Origin: Lentzea flava
GTDB taxonomy: Bacteria; Actinomycetota; Actinomycetes; Mycobacteriales; Pseudonocardiaceae
Assembly: GCF_014648475.1 (NCBI RefSeq)
Contig: NZ_BMRE01000017.1
Location: 1 to 64,000 of the forward strand
DNA: 64,000 nucleotides
Direction: 5' to 3'
Position numbers and translations under genes: made by a program
In this document: positions 17,238 to 26,392 of the stretch, piece after piece
Numbering within the stretch: the first letter of the stretch is position 1
Layout: the number at the start of each line of letters is the position of its first letter
Notes under the pieces: generated by a model
Databases searched by the model: none
The model's input: the letters and a program-made list of their open reading frames with translations, nothing else
What the model was told of the DNA's origin: nothing

Positions 17238-18083
17238 GTGTTCGAGGGATTCTCGTTGCGCCGCATCGATGTCGGCGAGGCCGTGCTGCGAGTGAGAACC
17301 GGTGGGGCAGGGCCACCGGTTCTCCTCCTGCACGGCCACCCTCGGACTCACACGACGTGGCACCGCGTCGCGCCGTTGCTCGCCACGGACCACACGGTGG
17401 TGTGCCCGGATCTGCGTGGCTACGGGGAGTCCAGCAAGCCCGGTGACTACTCGAAACGGGCCATGGCGCGGGACTTCGTGAACCTGATGAGTGCGTTGGG
17501 GCACGAGCGGTTCGCGGTCGTCGGGCACGATCGGGGCGCGGCGGCGGCGATCCGGCTCGCGCTCGACCACCCCGGCCGGGTCACGCGGCTCGCCGTGCTC
17601 GACGGGCTGCCGATCGGGGCTCACCTCCAGCGCTGCGACGCCCGGTTCGCGCAGGCCTGGTACCACTGGTTCTTCCTGGCGCAGCAGGAGCTCGCCGCGG
17701 CGATGATCAACCAGGACCCCGATCTCTTCTACGGCGGGCGGTACCACGACACGCCGCTCGCGATGGGGGTGGAGAACTGGGCGGACTTCCAGCGCGCCAT
17801 CCACGACCCCGAGACCGTGCTCGCGATGTGCGGGGACTACCGGGCCGGGCTGGAGGTCGATCGTCAGCACGACGACGCCGACCACGCCGCGAAGAGGAAG
17901 ATCACGTGTCCCGTGCTGGCGTTGTGGGCGGCCAAGGACGACCTCGGGGACCTTTACGAGAATCTTCAGGACGTGTGGGCCGAATGGGCCGATGACGTGC
18001 AGGTACGTGCCCTCGACTGTGGACACCACATGGCCGAGGAAGCGCCCGTGGAGCTGGTACGAGAGTTGCGCACGCTGCTCTGA
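17238..18083 (+). CDS. Alpha/beta hydrolase, fluoroacetate dehalogenase/epoxide hydrolase-like
   Basis: 281 residues, GTG start. Oxyanion motif LLHGHPRTHTTWH, nucleophile elbow VVGHDRGAAAAIRLALDHP (Asp nucleophile rather than Ser), an acidic residue in LWAAKDDLG and the catalytic His in CGHHMAEEAP. The block WYHWFFLAQQE is characteristic of haloacetate dehalogenase-type members. It may open epoxides or displace halides through an Asp-ester intermediate; the substrate cannot be fixed by sequence. It is the last gene of the insert before pafB. Confidence 0.82.
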   Translation: MFEGFSLRRIDVGEAVLRVRTGGAGPPVLLLHGHPRTHTTWHRVAPLLATDHTVVCPDLRGYGESSKPGDYSKRAMARDFVNLMSALGHERFAVVGHDRGAAAAIRLALDHPGRVTRLAVLDGLPIGAHLQRCDARFAQAWYHWFFLAQQELAAAMINQDPDLFYGGRYHDTPLAMGVENWADFQRAIHDPETVLAMCGDYRAGLEVDRQHDDADHAAKRKITCPVLALWAAKDDLGDLYENLQDVWAEWADDVQVRALDCGHHMAEEAPVELVRELRTLL

Positions 18084-18131
18084 ACGGACCGTTCACAACA
18101 GGTGATGTCAAGGTTTCGAAGCACACGGGGT

Positions 18132-18137
18132 TAGGGT
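18132..18137 (+). promoter_or_regulatory. -10 box of pafB (leaderless)
   Basis: TAGGGT, 6 nt before GTG 18144. It is the only nearby element for expression of pafBC, now separated from pafA. Confidence 0.5.
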
Positions 18138-18143
18138 TTGTCC

Positions 18144-19109
18144 GTGGCCATCGCACGCGCCGAACGCCTTGTCAACCTGGTGCTGTGCCTGCTGTCGACC
18201 CGCCAGTACCTGACAGCGGAGCGCATCCGCGCCATCGTCCCGGGCTATCACGAGGCTCCGACGGACGAGGCGTTCTTCCGCATGTTCGAACGGGACAAGT
18301 CCGAACTGCGCGATCTCGGCGTGCCGCTGGAGACGGGCAGGCAGTCCAACGCCGAGGGCGCGGAGGACGGGTACCGCATCGCGCGGCGCGACTACGAGCT
18401 CGGCGACATCGACCTCGAACCCGACGAGGCCGCCGCGGTGGCGCTGGCCGCGCGGCTGTGGGACTCGCCGCAGCTCACGGGTGCCGTGCACGGCGCGTTG
18501 ATCAAGCTGCGGGCGGCCGGGGTGGACGTCGACCAGGACGCGCCGGCCGCCGTGGAGCCCAAGGTTCGCGCCAACGAGCCCGCGTTCCCGCCGCTGCTGC
18601 AGGCCGTGCAGGCGGGGCAGGTCGTGACGTTCGGATATCGCAAGCCGCCGCCGGGCGGCCAGAGCGAACGCACGGTCGAGCCGTGGGGCGTGGTCGCGTG
18701 GCGCGGCAAGTGGTACCTCGTCGGCTGGGACCGCGATCGCAACGACACCCGCTGCTTCCGGCTGTCCCGCGTCGTCGGTCAGGTGCGCACGGTCGGCAAG
18801 CCCGGCGTCGTGAAGGTGCCTGAGGGAACAGACCTGATGAGCCTCATCGCGCGCACGGAGGCCGATCCGCACCACACGGCACCCGCCAGGATCTGGGTCG
18901 CGAAGGGCCGCGCCCAGGGGGTGCGCCGGCACGCGAAGATCGTCGAGGAACGCGACGGCGGCGACGTCGTCGAGATCGACCTGAAGTTCCCCGACTCGGC
19001 GGCGAAGTGGCTGGCCGGATTCGGGCCCGACGTCGTGGTGCTGGAGCCCGAGGTGCTGGCCAAGTCGGTCCGCGACCGCCTGCAGGGTGCACTGGAAGGA
19101 GCGCGGTGA
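18144..19109 (+). CDS. pafB: WYL-domain transcriptional regulator PafB
   Basis: About 321 residues from GTG 18144 (TTG at 18138 possible). N-terminal HTH (ERLVNLVLCLLSTRQYLTAERIRAIV), then a WYL domain with WRGKWYLVGWDRDRNDTRCFRLSRV and a C-terminal WCX-type extension. With PafC it forms the PafBC activator, which turns on the LexA/RecA-independent DNA-damage response in mycobacteria (known). Its TGA overlaps the pafC GTG (GTGA). Confidence 0.93.
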   Translation: MAIARAERLVNLVLCLLSTRQYLTAERIRAIVPGYHEAPTDEAFFRMFERDKSELRDLGVPLETGRQSNAEGAEDGYRIARRDYELGDIDLEPDEAAAVALAARLWDSPQLTGAVHGALIKLRAAGVDVDQDAPAAVEPKVRANEPAFPPLLQAVQAGQVVTFGYRKPPPGGQSERTVEPWGVVAWRGKWYLVGWDRDRNDTRCFRLSRVVGQVRTVGKPGVVKVPEGTDLMSLIARTEADPHHTAPARIWVAKGRAQGVRRHAKIVEERDGGDVVEIDLKFPDSAAKWLAGFGPDVVVLEPEVLAKSVRDRLQGALEGAR

Positions 19110-20086
19110 CCGCGTCGAACGAACGGCTGCCGCGTCTGCTCGCACTCGTGCCGTACCTGCTCAACCGGCCCGCCATCACGATCTCCGAGGCTGCCGCCGA
19201 CTTCGGCATCACCCCCAAGCAGCTGCGCAAGGACCTGGAGCTGCTCTGGATGTGCGGCCTGCCCGGCTACGGGCCTGGCGACCTGATCGACCTGTCCTTC
19301 GAGGGCGAGACGATCACCGTCTCGTTCGACGCGGGCATGAACCGCCCGCTGCGGCTCACCGCGGCCGAGGCGTCGTCGCTGCTCGTGGCGTTGCGGGCGC
19401 TCGCGGACACGCCCGGCGTCGTCGACACGGACGCGGTGCAGCGCGCCCTGGCCAAGATCGAGTCGGCGGTTGGCAAGGCGCAGCCAGCGGGCATGGTGGT
19501 CGGGCTGGGGGCGTTCGAGCGGGAAGAGACCGCGGAGATCCGCGCGGCCGTGCAGGACGCCGTGAAGCGCGAACGGGCCGTGCGCATCCGCTACTACTCC
19601 CAGTCGCACGACGCTATGAGCGATCGGGTGGTCGATCCGATGCGTCTTCTGCTCGTCGAGGGTCGAGGCTACCTGGAGGCGTGGTGTCGTTCCGCTCTAG
19701 GCGTGCGGCTGTTCCGCCTGGACCGGATCGACGACGTGGAGGTGCTCGACGAGCCGTCGTCGCCTCCGCCGCACGCCCGGCTCACGGATACATCGGAGGG
19801 GTTGTTCCAGCCACGAGACGATCAGAAGATCGCGGTCCTTCTGCTCGAACCGGACGCGCACTGGGTCGCCGAGTACTACCCCGTCGATCACGCCGCGGAG
19901 CTCTCCGACGGCCGCACGCGTGTCCTCATGCGCTACGACGACTCCTCGTGGATGGTCCGCCTGCTCCTCGGACTTGGCGGTGACGTGCACGTGGAGCAGC
20001 CGGCCGAGCTCGCGGACGAGGTGGTCCGCCGGGCGGAGGAAGCATTGCAACGGGCAGATCACCTGCTGTCCACCCAAGACGTATAA
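19106..20086 (+). CDS. pafC: WYL-domain transcriptional regulator PafC
   Basis: 326 residues. HTH (ITISEAAADFGITPKQLRKDLELLW), WYL core (RIRYYSQSHDAMSDRVVDPMRLLLVEGRGYLEAWCRS) and a WCX C-terminus (AVLLLEPDAHWVAEYYP). Partner of PafB in the DNA-damage-responsive activator; translationally coupled to pafB by a 4-nt overlap. Confidence 0.93.
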   Translation: MTASNERLPRLLALVPYLLNRPAITISEAAADFGITPKQLRKDLELLWMCGLPGYGPGDLIDLSFEGETITVSFDAGMNRPLRLTAAEASSLLVALRALADTPGVVDTDAVQRALAKIESAVGKAQPAGMVVGLGAFEREETAEIRAAVQDAVKRERAVRIRYYSQSHDAMSDRVVDPMRLLLVEGRGYLEAWCRSALGVRLFRLDRIDDVEVLDEPSSPPPHARLTDTSEGLFQPRDDQKIAVLLLEPDAHWVAEYYPVDHAAELSDGRTRVLMRYDDSSWMVRLLLGLGGDVHVEQPAELADEVVRRAEEALQRADHLLSTQDV

Positions 20087-20089
20087 CGT

Positions 20090-20371
20090 GTGCTCGTGCC
20101 GTACACACCGACCCTGGCGCTGATCGCCGCCGGCCTGATCGCGGTGGCCGCGATCTCGGTCCGAGTCATCCGATCCTTGCGTCGATTCGCCAGCGCCCGC
20201 ACTCTGGTGGGGGACAGGGTCGGCGACGGTGTAGGACTGCTGAAGGCGCGGACGGCCGCGCTGAAGGTGGCCTTCGCCGAACGACGGCGACGTCCGGAAC
20301 AGGCCCGTAGCAGGGCGAACCCCGCGTACGATCGTCGTGGCGGGGGAGACAGGAGGATCACCAATGGGTAA
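20090..20371 (+). CDS. Small membrane protein between pafC and tatA
   Basis: 93 residues, GTG start (GTG at 20096 equally possible). One N-terminal hydrophobic helix (TLALIAAGLIAVAAISVRVI) is followed by a basic, charged tail. I do not recognise a family. It fits the 277-bp gap, has actinobacterial codon bias and overlaps tatA by 8 nt, which supports it being real. A TATAAC box overlaps the pafC stop codon. By position it may be co-expressed with the Tat genes. Confidence 0.6.
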   Translation: MLVPYTPTLALIAAGLIAVAAISVRVIRSLRRFASARTLVGDRVGDGVGLLKARTAALKVAFAERRRRPEQARSRANPAYDRRGGGDRRITNG

Positions 20372-20672
20372 CCTCGGACCCACCGAGCTGATCATCATCG
20401 CAGTGGTGATCATTCTGCTGTTCGGTGCGAAGAAGCTGCCTGACATGGCCCGTTCGCTCGGGCGGTCGGCGAAGATCTTCAAGGCCGAGACGAAGGGTCT
20501 GCGCGAGCAGGACGCGGACGACGCGCCTGTCCAGCAGCAGCCCGTGCAGCAGCCTGTTCAGCAGCAGCTGCCGCCGGCTCAGCCGCAGGTCCAGCAGCCT
20601 GTTCAGCAGCAGCCGCAGGTCGCGCAGCCGATCGAGCAGACCTCGCAGAACAAGGCCAACAACACCAACTGA
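20364..20672 (+). CDS. tatA: Sec-independent translocase TatA
   Basis: 102 residues. An N-terminal membrane helix (LIIIAVVIILLFGAKKLPDMARSLGRS) with the FGxxKLPxxARxxG hinge and amphipathic helix defines TatA; the tail is Gln/Pro-rich. An aggagg ribosome-binding site lies 8 nt upstream of the ATG. It forms the pore that lets folded twin-arginine proteins cross the membrane and precedes tatC by 37 nt. Confidence 0.96.
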   Translation: MGNLGPTELIIIAVVIILLFGAKKLPDMARSLGRSAKIFKAETKGLREQDADDAPVQQQPVQQPVQQQLPPAQPQVQQPVQQQPQVAQPIEQTSQNKANNTN

Positions 20673-20709
20673 CCTCCTGGTCCTCTAACTCGTAAGGACG
20701 GTCACGGCG

Positions 20710-21705
20710 GTGGCAAGTCCGTTCCGGTGGTTCGCCGAGCGCCGGGAACGCTCCAAGCGCCGTCGGGGCAACCCCGACGGCACCATGTCGCTCAAAGAGC
20801 ACCTGTACGAGCTGAGGCACCGTCTCGGCATGGCGATGCTCATCATCGCCATCGGTGCCATCTTCGGCTGGATCTGGTTCGGCGTGCGGCTGGGCCCGAT
20901 CCCGTCGCTCGGCGAGATCATGACGGGCCCGTACTGCCAGCCGGACCTCGCGCCGTACCGCGTCCAGTTCCCCGGCGAGCAGGGCTGCAAGCTGCTGCAG
21001 ACCGAGCCGTTCGAGGTCTTCATGATCCGGCTCAAGGTCGGTGCGGCCGCGGGCTCTGTGCTGCTCAGCCCGCTCTGGCTGTACCAGTTCTGGGCGTTCA
21101 TCACGCCCGGCCTGTACGCGAAGGAGCGCAAGTTCGCGCGCACCTTCGTGTCGTTCGCCGCGGTGCTGTTCGCCGCGGGTGCGGTGCTCGCCTACTGGGT
21201 CGTGCCGCAGGGCCTGCAGGTGCTGATCAGCTTCGGTGGCGACAACTTCATCACCGCGCTGACCGGTGAGAAGTACATCTCGTTCATCATCACGATGCTG
21301 TTCATCTTCGGCGTCAGCTTCGAGCTGCCGCTGGTCGTGGTGATGCTGAACCGGGCGGGCGTGGTCTCCTACGAGACGCTGGCCAAGTGGCGCCGGGGCC
21401 TGCTGATGGGTCTCTTCGTGTTCGCGGCCGTCGCGACGCCGGGCACCGACCCGATCTCGATGGTGGCGCTGGCCATCGCGCTGTCGTTGCTGTTCGAGAT
21501 GGCGATCCAGATCGCGCGGCTGCACGACAAGCGCCAGGCCAGGCTCCGCGCGGCCGAGGGCTGGGACGCGCTCGACGACAACGAGGCTGCGCCGTTCGAC
21601 TACACGCCGTCCGACGCGGAGGGCAACCTGCCCGGCGAGAAGGCCTCGGAGAACGCCATCGCTTCGGAACCCGCGAAGCGCGTGAACTACGACGACGCCA
21701 CGTGA
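20710..21705 (+). CDS. tatC: Sec-independent translocase TatC
   Basis: 331 residues, GTG start. The signature SLKEHLYELRHRLG precedes the first of six membrane helices; FEVFMIRLKVG, PLWLYQFWAFITPGLYAKERK and the conserved VVVMLNRAGVVS region are typical. It recognises twin-arginine signal peptides together with TatA/TatB. A hydrophilic C-terminal extension of about 60 residues is usual in actinobacteria. It overlaps the following lipid-kinase gene by GTGA. Confidence 0.96.
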   Translation: MASPFRWFAERRERSKRRRGNPDGTMSLKEHLYELRHRLGMAMLIIAIGAIFGWIWFGVRLGPIPSLGEIMTGPYCQPDLAPYRVQFPGEQGCKLLQTEPFEVFMIRLKVGAAAGSVLLSPLWLYQFWAFITPGLYAKERKFARTFVSFAAVLFAAGAVLAYWVVPQGLQVLISFGGDNFITALTGEKYISFIITMLFIFGVSFELPLVVVMLNRAGVVSYETLAKWRRGLLMGLFVFAAVATPGTDPISMVALAIALSLLFEMAIQIARLHDKRQARLRAAEGWDALDDNEAAPFDYTPSDAEGNLPGEKASENAIASEPAKRVNYDDAT

Positions 21706-22562
21706 CGCGGGCAGCCCTGCTGGTCTGCCCGGCGTCGGGCAAGGGGCGGGCGGCCCGGATGGCCGGGTCGACCGCTGCCGCGCTGCGCCCGCACTTCTCG
21801 TCGCTGACGCAGCTGGTCGCGCACGACGCGGCGGGCACGCTGGCGATGGCGCGCGAGGCCGTCGAGTCCGGTGTCGACCTGCTGGTCGTCCTCGGTGGCG
21901 ACGGGGCCGCGCACCTGGGCGTCCAGGCGTGCGCGGGCACGTCGACGGCGCTGGGGATCGTCCCGGCGGGCACCGGCAACGACCTGGCCGCCGCGATCGG
22001 GTCGGCCTCGGTCGACGACGTCGTGTCCGGCACCCGCAAGACGCTGGACCTGGGCCGGCTGTCCACGGGCCAGTGGTTCGCGACGGTGCTGTGCGCCGGG
22101 TTCGACTCGGCGGTGAACGAGCGGGCGAACGCGATGCGCTGGCCCGCCGGTCCGCGCCGCTACGACCTGGCGATCGTGGCCGAGCTGGCGTCGTTGCGCT
22201 CGGCACCCCTGCTCATCACCACGGAGACCGACACGTTCTCGCTGGACGCGACGCTGGTGGCCGTGGGGAACACGCCGAACTACGGCGGCGGAATCCCGGT
22301 GTGCCCCACCGCGGACGCCTCCGACGGCCTGTTCGACGTGACGGTCGTGGAGCACGCCAGCCGGTCGATGCTGATGCGCATGCTGCCGACGTTGCGCACG
22401 GGCAAGCACACCGACCATCCGTCCGTGCGGACGTTCCGCGCGCGTGAGGTGTCGCTGTCCGGTGGCAACGGTTGGATCGCTTACGCCGACGGCGAACGCC
22501 AGGAGGCCCTGCCCGTCTCCGTTCGGACGGTTCCAGGAGCTCTCACAGTGGTGGGTCGCTAA
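21702..22562 (+). CDS. YegS/DagK-type lipid kinase
   Basis: 286 residues. Diacylglycerol-kinase catalytic domain with LVVLGGDGAAHLGVQA (GGDG) and GIVPAGTGNDLAAAIG; the C-terminal beta-sandwich ends in GWIAYADGERQE. It phosphorylates diacylglycerol or a related lipid with ATP. Start GTG overlaps the tatC stop (GTGA). A kinase gene between tatC and helY is seen in other actinobacteria. Confidence 0.88.
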   Translation: MTRAALLVCPASGKGRAARMAGSTAAALRPHFSSLTQLVAHDAAGTLAMAREAVESGVDLLVVLGGDGAAHLGVQACAGTSTALGIVPAGTGNDLAAAIGSASVDDVVSGTRKTLDLGRLSTGQWFATVLCAGFDSAVNERANAMRWPAGPRRYDLAIVAELASLRSAPLLITTETDTFSLDATLVAVGNTPNYGGGIPVCPTADASDGLFDVTVVEHASRSMLMRMLPTLRTGKHTDHPSVRTFRAREVSLSGGNGWIAYADGERQEALPVSVRTVPGALTVVGR

Positions 22563-22605
22563 TCTTTGGGGCAGTTCGTTCCGCTTTCTGTTTCGGTGGG
22601 GATGC

Positions 22606-24450
22606 ATGGAAACGCTCGAGTTTCAGTCCGAGGCGCGTCAGCTGCTCCAGCTGATGATCCACTCGATCTACTCGAACAAGGACACGTTCCTGCGCGAGCT
22701 CGTGTCGAACGCCTCGGACGCACTGGACAAGCTGCGCCTGGAATCGTTCCGCGACAAGGACATGAAGGTCGACGTCGACGACCTCCACATCGTGATCGAG
22801 ACCGACCCTGCCGAGCGCACGCTGACCGTGCGCGACAACGGCATCGGCATGACGCGTGAGGACGTCGTGCGGCTCATCGGCACGATCGCGAAGTCGGGCA
22901 CGGCGGAGTTCCTGCGCCAGCTCAAGGAACAGCAGTCCTCCACGTCCTCGGACCTGATCGGCCAGTTCGGCATCGGCTTCTACTCGTCGTTCATGGTGGC
23001 CGACAAGGTCACGCTGGTGACGAAGTACCCGCACGCCGAGAAGGGCGTCCGCTGGGAGTCGACCGGCGAGAGCACCTACACGATCGAGGACGTCGACGAC
23101 GCCCCGCAGGGCACCTCGGTCACGCTGCACCTCAAGCCGGCCGACGACGAGGACCGCCTGCCCGACTACACCGAGCCGGCGAAGATCCGCGAGATCGTCA
23201 AGCGCTACTCGGACTTCATCACCTGGCCCGTGCGCCTGGGCGGCGAGGAGATCAACTCCCGCAAGGCCCTCTGGGCCCGCCCGGCCTCCGAGGTGACGGA
23301 GGAGGAGTACGCGGAGTTCTACCGCCACATCAGCCACGACTGGAACGCGCCGCTCGAGACCATCCGCATGCAGGCGGAGGGCACCTTCGAGTACCAGGCC
23401 CTGCTGTTCCTGCCGTCGCAGGCACCGCTGGACCTGTTCATGCGCGACAGCAAGCGCGGCGTCCAGCTCTACGTGAAGCGCGTCTTCATCATGGACGACT
23501 GCGCCGAGCTGATGCCGGAGTACCTGCGCTTCGTGAAGGGCGTCGTCGACGCCGCCGACCTCTCCCTGAACGTCTCGCGCGAGATCCTCCAGCAGGACCG
23601 TCACATCCAGCTGATGCGCCGTCGCCTGGTGAAGAAGGTGCTGTCCTCCATCAAGTCGCTGATGAGCTCGCGCACCGAGGACTACCTGAAGCTGTGGCGC
23701 GAGGTCGGCGCGGCCCTGAAGGAGGGCCTGCTCTCCGACTTCGACAACCGCGACGCCATCCTGGAGATCTGCTCGTTCGCCTCGACCCACTCCGAGAGCG
23801 AGCTGACCTCCCTCGCCGACTACGTGTCGCGTATGAAGGAGGGCCAGGAGCACATCTACTACATGACGGGCGACTCGCGCACCGCCGTGGAGAACTCGCC
23901 GCACATGGAGGCGTTGCGCGCCAAGGGTTACGAGGTCCTCATCCTCACCGACCCGATCGACGAGATGTGGGTCGACTCCGTCCCGTCCTTCGACGGCAAG
24001 CCCTTCCAGTCGGTCGCCAAGGGCCAGGTCGACCTGGAGACGGAGGAGGAGAAGTCGGCGAACGAGGCCAAGGCGGCGGAGTTCGCGGACCTGCTCTCCT
24101 GGATGTCCACCTCGCTCGCCGAGGACGTCAAGGAGGTCCGCCTCTCCACCCGCCTCACGACCTCTCCGGCCTGCGTCGTCGGCGACGCGCACGACATCAC
24201 GCCGACCCTGGAGAAGATGTACAAGGCGATGGGCCAGGAGCTGCCGAAGATCAAGCGCATCCTGGAGCTGAACCCGTCGCACCCGCTGGTGGAGGGCCTG
24301 CACAAGGCGTTTGCCGCAGGCGAACGCGAGTCGCTCGCCGACACGGCCGAACTGGTCTACGGGCTGGCACTGCTCGCCGAGGGCGGGGAGCTGGCCGATC
24401 CGTCGCGGTTCGTGAAGCTGGTGGCTGATCGGGTGCAGCGCACGTTCTGA
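22606..24450 (+). CDS. htpG: Molecular chaperone HtpG (Hsp90)
   Basis: 614 residues, close to the bacterial norm. Starts [44 protein letters not shown], followed by [11 protein letters not shown] and [17 protein letters not shown], the intact GHKL nucleotide site; the middle domain contains NVSREILQQ. An ATP-dependent cytosolic chaperone. A ggtgggga ribosome-binding site supports ATG 22606. It sits 43 nt after the lipid-kinase gene and is followed by a nested hairpin. It is unrelated in architecture to the 1370-residue HSP90-type protein at 11033. Confidence 0.96.
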
Positions 24451-24462
24451 CCCTCTTGGTGG

Positions 24463-24513
24463 CCCGGCTCTGTCGAGTTCCAGCGCGGTTGCGCTGGCTC
24501 TTGACGGGCCGGG
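24463..24513 (+). terminator. Nested hairpin after htpG
   Basis: Outer stem CCCGGC/GCCGGG (24463-24468, 24508-24513) encloses an inner perfect stem CCAGCGC-GGTT-GCGCTGG (24480-24497). It is followed by tcatttc rather than a T run. Likely termination for htpG. Confidence 0.55.
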
Positions 24514-24518
24514 TCATT

Positions 24519-24626
24519 TCATCGCCGCTTCGCGACGATTGCGATTGGGGCTTGACTTCGGCGCCCTTGTGAGGCGCAGATCGGCCTTCAAAAGCCGGGC
24601 ATAAGGAGCCCGGCTGATCCGAGCAC
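24519..24626. repeat. Left ~108-bp inverted repeat of HNH cassette
   Basis: Matches the reverse complement of 26305-26414. The first ~70 bp differ at only two positions; the inner part diverges more. It contains agccgggc...gcccggct, which on the minus strand is a hairpin followed by tttt, so the arm carries a leftward terminator. No target-site duplication is obvious. Confidence 0.85.
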
Positions 24627-24720
24627 GTAATTACCGCTCGAACAGCGCGGCAGGCTTCGCGTCGGTTCGATTCACTCGATGGTGTTTATTTTCGGCCGTA
24701 ATATTGTCGTGATCTTGCGG

Positions 24721-24726
24721 TAGGGT
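24721..24726 (+). promoter_or_regulatory. -10 box of HNH gene
   Basis: TAGGGT, 7 nt before GTG 24734, lies in a locally AT-rich stretch (24675-24725). This suggests a leaderless start. Confidence 0.45.
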
Positions 24727-24733
24727 CGAACAT

Positions 24734-25939
24734 GTGAGCGACCCCGGGCTTTCCCTTCTCTCCACTGACGAGCTGCTGCGCAGCATCGTCGGCAAGGTGA
24801 CGGAAATCCGGGCCCGCGAATACTCGGTGATGCAGGACATCGCCGAGCTGAATCGGCGCGGGGCCGCCGCGGAGCTGGGGTACAAAACTTTGCCGCAGGT
24901 GCTGCGGCACGCCCTCCGCTGGGATCCGGCGACCGCCAGGCGCTGGGTGGAGCAGGCCGTCCTGCTCAGCAGTGAGATCACCCCGACCGGCAACGAACTC
25001 GCCCCCGTCCTTCCGGTGACCGCCGCGGCCGCGGCGGAGGGCGCGTTGTCGCTCGACCACGTCGCCGCGGTCGCGGAGGCGATGAAGAACCTGCCCGCCG
25101 AGGTCGAGAACCTGGTCGTGGAGTGTGCCCGCGACCACGAGCCCGCCGCGGTGCGCACGTTCGGCAAAGACCTGGCCTACGGCCTCTACCAGAACGACCC
25201 CGAACCGCGTGACCCCGAGCCCGAGTCTGCGGGCAACCGGCTTACGCTGCGGCAGAACAAGGCCGGGGACTGGAAGCTCGCGGCGACGCTGGACGCGGTG
25301 ACCGGCGCGAAGTTCGCGACGCTGCTGGACCCGCTGGCCAAGCCCCGGCCGACCACCGACGAAGGCCCGGACCCGCGCTCGCTTGACGAGCGCCAGGGCG
25401 ACGCCCTGGCCGAGCTGATCGACCTGATGCTGCGCGCCGATCAGCTGCCCGAACACGGCGGCGAACCGGTCACTCTCATCCTGACCATGGCTTATCAGGA
25501 TCTGGCCGAGCAGGTGGGTCACGCGGTGCTGGACAACGGCGAGCGGATCCCGGCTGATCAGGTCCGTCAGCTCGCTTGCTCTGCGGGGATCATCCCGATG
25601 GTGATGGGCGGCCGGTCGCAGCCGCTCGATGTGGGTCGCCGGTCGCGGCTGTTCACCGCCGGGATCCGCCGGGCTCTGGTCGCGCGTGATCACGGCTGTG
25701 CGTTCCCTGGGTGTGGCCGGCCGCCGAAGCATTGCGATGCCCACCATGTTCACCACTGGGCCGACGGCGGAGACACCCGCGTCGACAACGGCGTGTTGCT
25801 GTGCCGCCACCACCACACGCTGATCCACCGCAGCGGCTGGGAAGTGAAGATCGAGCACGGCCTACCGGTCTTCTACCCGCCCGCCTGGCTGGACCCGCTG
25901 CGAAAACCCAGACGCAACCAGCTCCACACCGCCGCCTGA
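24734..25939 (+). CDS. HNH endonuclease of the DUF222/13E12 repeat family
   Basis: 401 residues, GTG start. Residues 1-290 are the DUF222 helical region; the C-terminal HNH domain has a zinc-type pattern CAFPGCGRPPKHCDAHHVHHW followed by DNGVLLCRHHHTLIH. The family is abundant and multicopy in actinobacterial genomes (the 13E12 elements of mycobacteria); the biological role is unsettled. The gene is bracketed by ~110-bp inverted repeats, each with a terminator-like hairpin, and interrupts the region between htpG and helY, suggesting a mobile or formerly mobile cassette. Confidence 0.9.
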   Translation: MSDPGLSLLSTDELLRSIVGKVTEIRAREYSVMQDIAELNRRGAAAELGYKTLPQVLRHALRWDPATARRWVEQAVLLSSEITPTGNELAPVLPVTAAAAAEGALSLDHVAAVAEAMKNLPAEVENLVVECARDHEPAAVRTFGKDLAYGLYQNDPEPRDPEPESAGNRLTLRQNKAGDWKLAATLDAVTGAKFATLLDPLAKPRPTTDEGPDPRSLDERQGDALAELIDLMLRADQLPEHGGEPVTLILTMAYQDLAEQVGHAVLDNGERIPADQVRQLACSAGIIPMVMGGRSQPLDVGRRSRLFTAGIRRALVARDHGCAFPGCGRPPKHCDAHHVHHWADGGDTRVDNGVLLCRHHHTLIHRSGWEVKIEHGLPVFYPPAWLDPLRKPRRNQLHTAA

Positions 25940-25981
25940 CTCCGACCAGGGAACGCGAGCGGTCCCTCCACCACGCCAACC

Positions 25982-26014
25982 GCCACGGCCGTGCAGCTCC
26001 ACCACGGCCGTGGC
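25982..26014. terminator. 12-bp perfect hairpin downstream of HNH gene
   Basis: GCCACGGCCGTG (25982-25993) pairs perfectly with CACGGCCGTGGC (26003-26014) across a 9-nt loop. There is no T tract. It is probably a transcription stop or RNA-stabilising structure for the HNH transcript, 42 nt after its stop codon. Confidence 0.5.
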
Positions 26015-26267
26015 ACAGCCATGCCCAAAATCCGGCCACGGTCGGCAAGCCGCGACAGCGACAAGAGGGATCACCCGAAGGCAAGCACCGAGCCCACTGC
26101 GGCTATACGACACAAACCGCAAAGCCCCCGCCGCCACGCATTACCAACGGCGAAGCCGAGGTGCCTCCCCGAAACTGCGAAGGCGAAGCCGAGCCGTAAA
26201 GGCCTGATGCCACGCTGTTCAAGCGGTAATGTCCGGAACCCGACCGCCTAACGCAACCACGCGCGCT

Positions 26268-26392
26268 CGCGATTGGGGCTTGACTTTGGGTGCGAGGTGC
26301 TACCGTGTTCGGATCGGCCGGGCGCTTTACCTGCCCGGCTTTTTAAGGCCGATCTGCGCCTCGCAAGGGCCCCGAAGTCAAGCCCCAATCGC
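26268..26392. repeat. Extra repeat-end copy forming a long fold-back
   Basis: gcgattggggcttgactt at 26269-26286 repeats the sequence found in the left arm (24541 onward). It is complementary to aagtcaagccccaatcgc at 26375-26392 in the right arm, so the right end alone can fold into a ~124-nt stem enclosing the terminator hairpin. This suggests nested or duplicated insertions. Confidence 0.7.

Noticed and set aside
22543..24303. Long open frame opposite htpG (586 codons)
   Set aside because: Antisense of an unmistakable HtpG; low-complexity composition (runs of Leu, Val, Gly, Asp) and no recognisable motif.
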